From: Tetmemena sp. SeJ-2015
Taxonomy: Eukaryota > Ciliophora > Spirotrichea > Sporadotrichida > Oxytrichidae
Assembly (NCBI GenBank): GCA_027382625.1
Contig: JAJKFJ010021673.1
Span: 124,001-188,000, forward strand
Length of the DNA stretch: 64,000 bases
Direction: 5' to 3'
Shown here: positions 20,295 to 31,391 of the stretch, one piece after another
Layout of the letters: every line of letters begins with the position of its first letter
Numbering within the stretch: position 1 is the first letter of the stretch
Notes under the pieces: model-generated
Databases searched by the model: none
The model's input: only the letters and a program-made list of their open reading frames with translations
Told to the model about the DNA's origin: nothing
Translations under genes and position numbers: made by a program

Positions 20295-23200
20295 ATGAAT
20301 ATTAATTATGAAATTAAACAAACAAATGCCTTCACTCATTTATAACTCTGATTATTTTTACTATTGACTTTTTTCCTTCCTCTGAATAAGGAGTTGGAAA
20401 TAACAGTGCTGGTCCTTTAGGCCATCACGGAAACTAAAAGTTCCAAGCTCCATCTCTCTCCGGCTACAATTAATCTAAAACAAAATACATGCACTGCCCT
20501 ATAAGAACGCAAATCAAACTCAGAAACACAGAGCACGCAAATTAGTGGTCACGATTCTCACTTTAATTAGGCAGCTGAAATAAATGACAGGAATTTAAGA
20601 GTGGCCAAGAAAAGAATACTTCCACTCTCAAGGACTCAAGTTTCAATAAATAATCTAAGCTCATGCAAACTCTTCAACTTAAAAAGAAAGTTAATAAGTG
20701 TTTCTTGCTATTTTTTTTTGTAACAGTAAAATCAGCCTATAACATAGAGAATAGGAGCAGCCCTTCATAATGAAAAGCAGCTTAAAAGCAAGCTCCTCCC
20801 AATCGAAATCAGCTCCCCCCCCTAAACTTAATCAGTAAAATTCAAAAACTAGGGCTAACCCCTCATAAACGAAAAACTTATCTAACCCTAATATTAATCT
20901 AAAAAGTACTTAGAAGGTTGCTTAAATTTAACAACAAACTCAATAGAAGTAGTTCATTATTATATAATTACTTTTATTATTTAGTTCAGTAAGTCTTCAT
21001 AATTTTAACCCGGTGTGCAAGTGCATCTGACTGGAGTTGCTCCTACAATTCAAATGACTTCTCACGGACTGGAGAATAGTGAAATTTCAACTGGCAGTTC
21101 TCTAACCAATTAGCGAAATTTGCAACTTACAAGCTCACTGTCTTCTAATCACTCTTAAGCAAGCACAAATAAATTTAAATTTCAGGCCTCTCAAAGCCAT
21201 GGACCTATTACCTAACCCGCTATCATAAAACAAACTAGAGAAATAAATACTTTCTTCAATTACATTTTTTTAATTTTTAGAGGGACTGAGAATCAAACTC
21301 AAGTTAAAAAAGGGAGATTTATCCAGAAGAATGTTAAAAAGCAGAACGAGAAAGAAATTAAGAAACTTCAGGAGCTATTTAACTTTTAAATTTAATTTTT
21401 ATTAGCAAAATCACAATGGGACGATCCATTCTGCTCAGTAGGAAATTGATGCTAATTTAAATTTCGAGACACATCGGGCAAAAGCTTCTGAGTCCACTGC
21501 CTTTCAAGATTCTAATCATCCTCACCAGCCCAATTCATTAGAGAAGAAAAGTCTGCTCAATACTATTACTTAAATAAGTTTTTCAAATCCTATTGCTATA
21601 ACTTTCAATTTCTTTTTTGCAATAATTCAAGTTCAAATAACAACAAGATAACTCCTTATTTTTCAAAGTCTATAAACAAGCTGAAGAGCATCCTTGATAC
21701 CTAATAAACTCTGTAGTCGAATTAGATTCCCCACTAGAAGCAGGTAGTGTCTGAATTTGAATCATAAACTGTATCCAGAGTGAACAAGGACTTACCATAG
21801 CAATGAAAGTCTAGAATGGGTAGTAAGCCAAGGTGAGTGGCAGACATCATGAACTTTAAGAAGCAAAGCAAATCAAAAACATAGAGGACTTAAAGGATCA
21901 ACTCACTCACAGAAATTTTAACAGAAATCAAGATTTTCAAAAACCTGAAGATAGTAGTCAAAATGGCAAAGGATAGTAATCAAATTTCCGAAATGATTTT
22001 AATCATTTTTAAAGTTTAATAAAAAATAAAATTGTAGTACAAACTTAAAAATTAATCTTAAAATTATTTTCCTTATGAAATGATTAGGTGAATCTTCTGA
22101 AGCAGGATCTACTGATGCAATATGAAAGATTCGAGTAGTTACATGAAAGAGGTCTAATAAATTCAGAGATGAGCAATTAAATTCAAACTTATCTCTCTCC
22201 AGAGGTAAAAGTCAACGCTTTCAATTTCTAGTATCATCAACATGCAGATCTGAACCCAAAAGCAGATAACAATTAAAACAGAGCCATTGACATGGAACGA
22301 ATATTGCAAGCATCGCATCATGTGCGCCACAATTAGCGAATCTTCAATTCAAACTCTGACAGTGAAATGATGAGCTCATCACAATAGAAAACCAATAGGA
22401 AGCAGCAATTTCTGAACTTCTTGAAGAGTTCTGGCAAATCTGATCTTTCACCTGAGGGTACAGCAAAAAGACAAAGCACTCATCCAGACCATCAATTCTA
22501 GGATGAATTCGAGAGGAATGAATTAAATGAGTTTAATCGCATTTTTATAATGAAGAGGTCCTGCTAAAACGAGATGAATATATTGATTCATCGCTTTTTA
22601 ATAACAAAGTCATCTTGACGACTGCCTTGAGTAAGAAGATTATATAAATGAGGCTCAGAATTTGTACGAGTGTGGCATTCCAAGGCAAGAAACTGTAGCT
22701 AGCCTCAATATAGAACGAAGAACTGATATAAAGTCTCACATTGATCACAAAATGCAAAATATAAAATCAAATTATATATATCTCTATTATAGTTGATTTA
22801 TATGCAATAAATGAGCTCGGAAGTTTTGCCTTCAATCCTGCTTTGAAGGATTAAAATAAACAGGAAGTCAATAAAAACGATTTGAAAAATTCTAAAGCAA
22901 GCAAGGACTCTATAAATGATTCTCAGCAATAACGGATTAGTAAACCTCTCTCAGATAACTACATCAAACAGCCATGTGTCAGCATATTGTCGCCTTAATC
23001 TCCAGACTATACAAGCTAAGTCAAGCAGAACAAGTATTTCTTAAACCTGTATAATCAAAACGTATGCGTTGGAAAAGGAAACAGTAATGAGATGGACGAT
23101 ATGAGAAAGTTCGACATCACAAATGTGGAATCTGCTCAGAGCTAGATCTGCTCTCCAGTCTCTATGAACTTGAGTGGAGAGAGAACAGCCGTCCCACACG

Positions 23201-26200
23201 CAGGCCTCAATAGTTACAACACAGTTATAAATCATGATATCAGCTACACTTAAGCAACTAACACTTTATCTTAAACCTCAGCTCATGTAAAATTATTTTT
23301 ATTTTATTGATTTCAATCATCAGAGTGTAACCTAACCATTAAAGATGAAGAATCAGCCTTTCATATTTGTCCAAAATAGAAATGTTCAGCATGATCTCAA
23401 CTTAAATAAGACTATTATATTTCGTTTTAAAGATGGAATATGGATGGAAAAAGTTTAGAAAGATCTCCCACCTCAACGATCCATAAACTCTTTCTTATTA
23501 TCTTTATCTCTCTTGCATTTTTATTATCCCCACTTTTAGTAAGATGAGAGCTCTGAGACAAATTCCTTCAACAGATCTACTCCCTCGTCCTCCTCTCAAG
23601 AAAGCTTTACGAATACTGAGTCATCTTTAGCATTTTCAAAAGACTAACTTCCTTTGCAACTCAACCAGAAAGTTTCAGAAATAGAGCATGAAATAAGCTA
23701 AGGGAGGGAAAAGCAGAATGAAAAGACTGAGCTGCTCAACTCTCTTCCCTCCTCTGCTTAAACTTCTAACTTTAAAGATTAGAACACCCCATCTTAATTT
23801 TATAGATATCAATAATTTATAGAATAACCCTGGAGCACAAAATTCAAAGTTTAAATGAATTAGTATAAGAGACTAGAAGTTCGCAGATCTCTAAAACATT
23901 GCAGACTCAGTCTAGCTTAAATGGAGTTAAATAGATAGATGACTCAATTTATAGAAGTAATTAATCTAGGAACGAGTTAGCACCCTTACAAATGTAGATC
24001 TAGAAATAAAAGTTATTAAATGCGTAAAGTTTGGAAGGCTTTGGAGGTGGTGGATTTCAATTCTAAACCTTCTCAGAAAATCCCAATCATTAAGTATTTC
24101 TTTGAAAATTTTTTAATCATAAGCTCACGAACGGAAATAACTTCGACCTAGAATATTCTAACACTATCTAAGGTGCTCCAATAACTCTGGCGAGATAGGA
24201 ATCAAACAGTGGCCTCAGCTATGGCACTAACATCAATCTACTTCATTACTCTAACAAAGACTCACAATCTTTGAATACTCTAAAGGCCTTCGATTAATCA
24301 AAAGCCACCCCCGCTTTAAAAAGACAAATAAGTTCACCTAAAATTAGCAGCTAACTAGTAATGCCACATCCAACACTCTTTCTTCCAATAATTGGCGTTT
24401 CTCAAACCTGAGTGACCATGTTAAGGACTTTCAAGACCAGTAAAGTTACATTCCTCAGAGTCACATGATATAAACGAGTAACTCTAAGTTGAATGAGTCA
24501 TCATAGAACAATATTCAATTTCATCATCAGCATAATCAATCTAATTCACTGCATTTCCCACTTCAAAATACTTAACTCAATAATTCCTTGGCGTCTAACG
24601 CTATGAAAAATAACGCAGCTCTGCCGCCTACCTCTAATTCAAAGCTAGGAGAAGCAATCAGAATAAGTAAAGATTAACAAATCATGTAGTTACTGAATAG
24701 AAGAATAAGGAAATAGAATTGGCTGAGGAAGAGGAAGATTTTTTATAGAATTTTATTCATTGAATTTTATAATGATGAAGATTCGCCCTCGCTTCTTTAA
24801 TGAATGGAGGAAATAGCTTCTTGATGGAGACTTCAGAAAATATTGAAACTGAGAGAATAATTATCCCTAAATCCAGATAACTCATAAAAAAGCAGCCCTC
24901 TTCTTATGAACCAATAGAAAGATAATAAGCTAAAACAGAGATTCTTACATAGTTCACTCAGTAAAATGTGTCTTGTCAAGATGATGGAAAGTAGAAAGTC
25001 AAAAGAAGAAATCATTCAAAAGTTATTGCCTTATAAGATCCTTAAAATCAAAATGTGTATAGATTGTTTCTCTCAAATTAAAAAGGCAAAAAAGAAGAAG
25101 AGGTAATCTCAAGTCTAGGAGAGCAAAATTAACTCTTTACAAAACAGACTTTCAACATAGCCAATATAATCAAAGCAGTTTTTGGATAAGGATAAGAAGG
25201 TTGATGAGAGGTTTAATTACTTGAGATATAAAATACAAGGACAAAATCTAAACGAGGGTTCATTGTAATCTTAATTGCCTAGATCTACTTCTAAAGAAAG
25301 TTCCTATAAAAGTGGCTTAATAAACTAGTTCTATCAGTCAACTAAAAGAATGACAACAAACTTAATCTCCTCTCACAATAGTAAGGATGAGAATTCAAAT
25401 TATGGAACTATGGGGCAATAAGATGGAATAAGTTCTGTTCTAGGCAAAGATTCTTAAGTGCTGTCAAATCCTCTTTATTAACCGTTTGAATCGAATCCGA
25501 CTATGATTCGCAAAGACTCATCTTCCTGTAGTTACTGCTCCGAGTGCGATGGAGATGAAGAGAGTGATACAGGTTCAAGATTATCATCTCAATCTGTGAT
25601 TTAGGCTAGGACTACTCACTCAAACATGCAATCTCAATAAGCTTTCATTTAGACTATGTTTTCTCAGGGCCTAAACACTCGTGATAATTCGTAGCCTGGA
25701 TCAAATCATAGGAATAGCATTTAGAGAAGAAATAATCAAATAAGTCTAGAGAGAATAAGTGAAAACTAGATCAATGAGGGGGTCGTATATAACGCTAAAG
25801 GCTTCGGTGAGCCTTTGTAATTTTAAACCTTTAATAAAAAGCCAACAAAGAATGACCATTAGCTAGCATTAAGTTAATCAGCTACTAACTCCAGCTAAAT
25901 TAGTGCAGTTGGTTGTCAAAAGAGAATACTTACTCAACCTGGATATGAGAGAAGGAACCCTAATCAACAGAGAGCTGATTCACATTCTTAGAACAGTAAA
26001 TAATCTTCTATTGCTGGGACTTCAAATAGAGCAAAACAGCTTATGTTTTAGCCAAATTTAAAGCAACAAGGACGTTATGATATTGATCAAAGTTATCTAA
26101 ACTCTTACTCCCAGAATTAATACCCCAAGTAAACTTAAATGATAGACCAAAATTATTAAAATCCTCATCAACTGAGACAGAGTAACTTTGCCATTTAATA

Positions 26201-27544
26201 GCAGCAGAATAACTAATCTAGCTAGGGAGGAGTATAAAACTCTTTTTCACAGAAAGACTTCGATATGTATCTCTAGAATCCTAGTATACACAGCAACTTC
26301 ATAAACTTCCAGTCCATAAACTAGTTCCCTTTTCTCTAATCTCAATCACTTTAAAATAGCTAAGCTTTTTCGCAAGGGTTCTAGAATCAAGTTGAAAATC
26401 TAAATCTTACGAGGTAGCAGAGATCTCAACTTTATAACTCATTTCAGTTTGGAAAGCATTCACTTCAGTATCCTTATAATGCAAGTCCAAATCTATTGCT
26501 GCAATCTCATAATAACTCCTAACAGCAATAACAGTAGCTTCTAAGTCAAAATTAAATGAGATAGCAGTTTTACCCTCCTCAAGCGCATATTAAAAGCAAT
26601 AGAAACTCAAGACACCCAAGTGGTGAGCCTAACATGATATAGAACTCAAACTACTTACAGAGCTAGAATTTAAATGGAGGAATTTCTACTGTTCAAGGCT
26701 ATTCAAATATTTCGAGGAATTAAGAGTCGAGATCCTTCTTGGAACAGCTCGATGCAAAATGATAATCAGAAGTTTATGGGTAGCTTTAACCAATAGCATT
26801 TTATATCTTTATAATTTCATGCCTTATTTTAGCAGTTTAGCACGTTTGGAGATAGAATGAGGCAGAGTTCCCTTTAAAGGAAATTTATAATGCCTAACTA
26901 GATTAATGAATGCGACAACGTAGAGTCTTCATGTTGACTTGATTCCCTTGCCATACTTATTCATTCTTATATAAAATAATATTTTTCTGCCATACTACGA
27001 ATAAAAGAGTCACTAAGCTAAACTGAGAGCAAACAAAGAATCTATTTTAGAGAATCATTTGACTAAGCCAAGCAGCGGCAAAGGCAAGAATCCGCATCCC
27101 TCAAACTTGAATTTATAATCCTAATGCTTATTTTTAATAAACTTAACACATTCTACTACTAACTTATCCAAACAGAAAAAATCCACTCGCCCTGCCGCTC
27201 ACTAAAATAATCTAGACTCATAGTAAGTATTCAGTTTGGAGTTTGAGCCTTGCAAGCAAGGTATAGTAAGAAGTCGTAAGCAATCTCAAACTCCTGTTTA
27301 AAGTAATCTTCCTGTCAACAAAGTAGTAGATAACCCCTCTAAGAATATTAAACCTGCTTAGAAGGTTAGAATTGCAGGATCAGTTTAAATTATAATATTT
27401 AAAACATTCTTTTCAGGATAGAGAGTGAGAATGGAGAAACCAGAATCTGTCTTTGAAAATTAGGAAAATCTCTCAGAACTCAGCAATCAGGCGAAGCACT
27501 AAGATAAAAACAGGCCACAGTAAAAGAATTGCTAAATTTTCTGA
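20295..27544 (+). CDS. Q/N/S-rich low-complexity coding region (one or more genes)
   Basis: Some 7 kb of plus-strand sequence with coding character: long TGA-free stretches rich in Gln, Asn, Ser and Lys, most Gln as TAA/TAG. ATG at 20295 is the first candidate start; GVGNNSAGPLGHHGN begins near 20390. Five IESs between 20957 and 22553 restore one continuous frame (KQFSKSSQFQPGVQVHLTGV ... KKLQEQNHNGTIHSAQQEID ... ISFSNNNKITPYFSKSINKL ... RNELNEEVLLKRDEY). Further frame changes downstream (22600-22800, 23290, 24750, 26930, 27400) imply more IESs or introns that I could not place. The region ends with NLSELSNQAKHQDKNRPQQK and TGA at 27542-27544. No domain was recognised; it may be one giant disordered protein or two to three genes. 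Confidence 0.5.
20957..20988 (+). other. IES, 32 bp, pointer TAGTTCA
   Basis: TAGTTCA at 20950-20956 and 20982-20988. Excision links QQTQQKQF to SKSSQFQPGVQVHLTGV; unspliced, TGA follows shortly. Confidence 0.8.
21241..21282 (+). other. Probable IES, 42 bp, pointer TAGAG (in frame)
   Basis: TAGAG at 21236-21240 and 21278-21282. The insert would encode a hydrophobic NTFFNYIFLIF run in a polar protein; removal gives IIKQTRGTENQTQVKKG. Confidence 0.7.
21376..21406 (+). other. IES, 31 bp, pointer AGC
   Basis: AGC at 21373-21375 and 21404-21406. It is the repeat pair I found that gives the required frame shift (KKLQEQNHNGTIHS). The 3-bp pointer makes the exact boundary less certain. Confidence 0.6.
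21589..21638 (+). other. IES, 50 bp, pointer TTCAAAT
   Basis: TTCAAAT at 21582-21588 and 21632-21638. Excision gives NTITQISFSNNNKITPYFSK in one frame. Confidence 0.8.
22531..22553 (+). other. IES, 23 bp, pointer AATGA
   Basis: AATGA at 22526-22530 and 22549-22553. Excision joins ERNELNE to EVLLKRDEYID; one of the shortest in the window. Confidence 0.7.
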
Positions 27545-27715
27545 ATTTATATAACTAAGATATGACTTGTATACATTGGATTGTATTTTATCGGGCTTTA
27601 TATGTTTTAACTAATTCTCAAACTATTGTCCATAGCTCTCCTACTTTTAATTTGAGGCTGGTAATTGCTTACCATTAATTTTTAATATTCTACTCAAACT
27701 TTATTAAGCAAAAAA

Positions 27716-30700
27716 ATGGACCTCTCACTGAATATCTATAACATCTTCCTTATAAAATATTTCCACTTTTGTTATAAGACTACTTGGAGGAGCAGGATTA
27801 CAACTAATATGTGAATGTGTGCAGAAGCATCAATTTAAATAACTTTGCAGAAGCTCACAGTCACCTCTCTCCCTTGTTGAATAAGTATCCTTTTGAATCA
27901 GCAGCAGAAGAAGAGAAGTCTGAAATGACTCCTGCAATTTAGAAGATTCTTATAAAGCACTTAGAGGTGAAGCTGCACTATTAAAAACTAGATTTCAAGG
28001 CCACTTTGAAAGAAGCAGATAAGATAGTAAACATTCTTAAGAGCAGAGTAGAACAGGAGAAGTAAATTTCTATAGTAAAGAATGCAGTTCCAGTAAAGGT
28101 TCCAACTCTAGTTCAAAATAAGCAGGAAGCCAAAATAGTGGAGCTAGACAGCAACTAAAATGAAGAAGCTGAAGCAGAGACTAAGCCATAAGTAGAAGAG
28201 AATTAGAGTCAGCAAGTGCCATCAGAGCCTAACATTCAATCATCAGAAGCAGAAATAAAGCCACAGATTATAATAACTGAAGAAGATGCTAGAGCTTTCC
28301 TTTACTTTTAAAAAGTAGTATTTGCTAATTTACTTGAAGGCTTTGTACAGAATAGCCAAGACTCATCATAAACTAAGAGACATGACTAAAGCAGAATTCG
28401 TTTGTGATTAAATTCACTCCTTTGAAGATAACTATGCTAGACTGATCCTAAAATTTACTGGAAATATTCCGTCAAAGCTTTATATATCAAGTCAAAGTTT
28501 ATAATTCAGTTTCTAAAAATCATTTAATTCAAAGTAAATGCAAATTACTATGGAATTTAGAAAGGCCAAGTTTTACCTGGAGCAAGAAGCCAAACCAATT
28601 TTGAGCTTCTTGATTGAGAAGTTTCAACAAGACAAGAAAGATCAAGACACTAAAGTTAAAAATATATATATATGCATTTAAAGAATATTTCTACAAGTTC
28701 TTTTAGACAATAAGTACAGCTTTGAGTATAGAAAGATGTATGCAAACTATGAGAGACGTTTCCTTTTCATTCAAGAGTCACTTGACCAATTTAAGAATAT
28801 TTTGAAAGATGAGCTTGCCTTTTATGGAGTATAAGAGGAAGATTTTTCATCAATATTTTGTGGTCATTTTTAAGTATCAATAGTTAAAGAGAAGAGTGAC
28901 AGAGAGATCATTAAAGCCAAATAAGACCCATTGTAAACTCTTTTAAAAATTCCATTAGAATCATAGAATCAATTTAAGTTTATCAATTAAGTAGAACTTA
29001 CTCCCTATTGGGGAAGCTTTACAAAGACTCTTACAAAATGGATTTAGCTTTCGAGCATTTTGAAAAATCAAGAAACTGCTTGAGCTGACCTTTGGCGTTA
29101 CAGCTCACAGAAAGATAGCAAAGAATATACTCAATCAATCTCTGGTCAATATATTTATTTGAAATTTAATTTCTTTGGTCTATGTGAAGTGCAATCTATA
29201 GCAATTTTTTGAAGAGAGCTAGGTTAAATTAGCCGAAGAGAAAATTTATCAAGCGCAGGAAGTTATAACTAAGATTTACAAAAATTCGGAAGAGGGAAGA
29301 GAGTTTGACCATCAAGAGGCCAATTTCCTATGGGCTATTTCATAGGATCACCTCGGAGAAATATATCAAGAGGGCAAGCAATACGAGAAACAAATGCTTA
29401 ATAAATTATTTTATGAGAAGGCTGAAGAAGCTCTGCTCAAAGCTCAAAACGTAATTAATTGAGATCTTATAAGAAGCAATGTTATTTATGCATAAACATT
29501 ATAGGTAGACTTTTCTCAGACGATCACTCTGCAATCATAAACTACAATGCAAGCTTACTCAACCTAAATGCAAACAAAGAAACCGAGGAAGGGAAGCGAA
29601 AGTGTCTTTAGATCGCTGAAAGAAACATAGAGCTTATTTAAAAAAAAGAGATGTGATTCTTCTTTATTTATAGCTTGGAAAGAAGCACTATGGAGATGAT
29701 AGCATCTACATGGTTAAGATCTTATTCGACATGATTTCAAATCTTATCACTTATAGCTTAATAGCATTACACCTTCAAAGTATATCCTTATAAAGTATTT
29801 GTAATAAGAGGAAATTACAAGATCTCAGGAGTATGTAGGCAAGATGAGACAAATATTGCTTAAGTTCCACTAGAGTACTACAGACTCATCCAATCACCAC
29901 TTCTTCTTAACGCAAATTCTAGTAGCCATCACTCTTCTAGGATCCACGTCATCTGAGGTGGGAGAGAGAATCCTCTCCGTGGTATTCCAAAAGCAAGTAG
30001 AATACTGTGAAGGAAACAATACTCATCCTTTAAATGTGAGAAGTTATCAATTTTTTCATCCTTTCTTAGAATAAGTGATTCTCAATTTAGCCATCAATTT
30101 TAGATCAAGCCAGCAATACACGGGTGCAGTCTCCTTATTCAGATAACTTTAGAAAATTTAGCAGTCAATCATTAATTTATGAAGTCCTATGTGGTTTTTT
30201 TAATATATGTTTTTGTTTTCTTAATGTTTGGGGATGAATCAGATTCCTTGGTCTATACTCTCAAGAACTTAGGATATAATAATTCCTTTTTAGCTTTAAT
30301 ATAGACAATTTTAGGAATTTGCATGCAAGCTCTGAACCAACCTAACGCAGCTGAGGAATACTATCGCCAAGCTATTGAAATTGTGGAAAAGCTAAATAGC
30401 AGGAGATTGCAATCACAGCATTTACCTTAACTCATCAAAGAAGATAACTTGCAGATTGAATATTAATTACGTTATAATTTATTTCAGCTGGCATCTCTAT
30501 ACTTCAACGTTTATCTATGTGCGATGCAAAGGCAAGATTTAGCTAAGTCAAAGGAATACATCCATTTAAATCATAATAGAATTACAATCTTTTCCAAAAG
30601 AGTTGTGAATACCACTAGAAAGCAAATGAAGGGGATGATAAGGACCTCTCATGCAGCAACTGTTACTTCATTTAATCCCAACTAGAAATTAAATCCGCAA

Positions 30701-31295
30701 ATTACACTGAGGCTGAAGAATATCTAAACAAAGCACTCTCTATATTTGATCTACTTGACGCTAAATTATGCAGACAATTTATTTTATAAAGTCTCATGTT
30801 TAGAAGTTTAGTGGAACAGGCAAGAGACCTGATGAGCTTCTAATGATCCAGGCCAGATACTTAGTTGCAGCAGGAAACATGTACTTCATAACTGGCTAGT
30901 TGGATAAATGCAAACAAACATTAGAAAAGGGAATTCAGATCTGCTCGGATGACTCAAAGTTTACTTATGATACAGTAAAGGACTTCAAGAATACAAAGAA
31001 GGAGTTGGAATAAGTTCTCATCTAATAATATAATCTTTAATTTCGTTTTCTCTAAAAATGCGAGGCAAGAATGAAAAAGATGAGCTCCTTGGATCTTAGA
31101 GAGCCGGGCACGGTGCTTACTCCACTGAAACTAAATAAAGCTGAAAAAGAGGAGAGCGAAGAGGTAGATATCAAAAGCAAAGACTCAATCGCTGGGGTAT
31201 AGACTTTAAATTCCTCTGCCATGCTCAGCACTTTCGGACTTATGGGATCGACTTCATTCCTGGCTTGTTATCTCTTTTTAAAGAGCAGATAATGA
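27716..31295 (+). CDS. TPR-repeat (kinesin-light-chain-like) protein
   Basis: ATG at 27716 is the likely start, although a short frame change near 27760 lies between it and YLEEQDYNQYVNVCRSINLN. The long body holds tetratricopeptide-like helices: EAHSHLSPLLNKYP early, LWAISQDHLGEIYQEGKQY near 29330, AIINYNASLLNLNANKETEEG near 29540, LGICMQALNQPNAAEEYYRQ and AIEIVEKLNSRRLQS near 30320-30410, ending in LACYLFLKSRQ and TGA at 31293. An acidic linker (about 28100-28260) is Glu/Gln-rich. TPR domains bind partner proteins. Three IESs are placed and several more are implied (28400, 29650, 29790, 30200, 30470, 31020). Confidence 0.65.
29050..29086 (+). other. IES, 37 bp, pointer AGCT
   Basis: AGCT at 29046-29049 and 29083-29086. 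Excision yields TLTKWIQLTFGVTAHRKIAK instead of an early TGA. Confidence 0.75.
29148..29180 (+). other. IES, 33 bp, pointer TGGTC
   Basis: TGGTC at 29143-29147 and 29176-29180. It contains an in-frame TGA that disappears on excision (NQSLVYVKCNLQQFFEES). Confidence 0.85.
29451..29497 (+). other. IES, 47 bp, pointer AAAC
   Basis: AAAC at 29447-29450 and 29494-29497. It begins GTAA and an AG follows nearby, so it mimics an intron, but GT-AG removal gives the wrong frame; pointer excision gives LLKAQNIIGRLFSDDHSA. Confidence 0.8.
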
Positions 31296-31391
31296 TTGGA
31301 GTATACATAATTATTTTGCTCTTCTAATTAGATTCCTTCCTTATAATGTGTGTAACACATCTACTCAGTTCAAATTAGATGATAAAATTAA

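Noticed and set aside
29451..29497. GT...AG intron in the TPR gene
   Set aside because: It begins GTAA and an AG lies nearby, but intron removal gives the wrong frame, while the AAAC pointer excision gives the right one.
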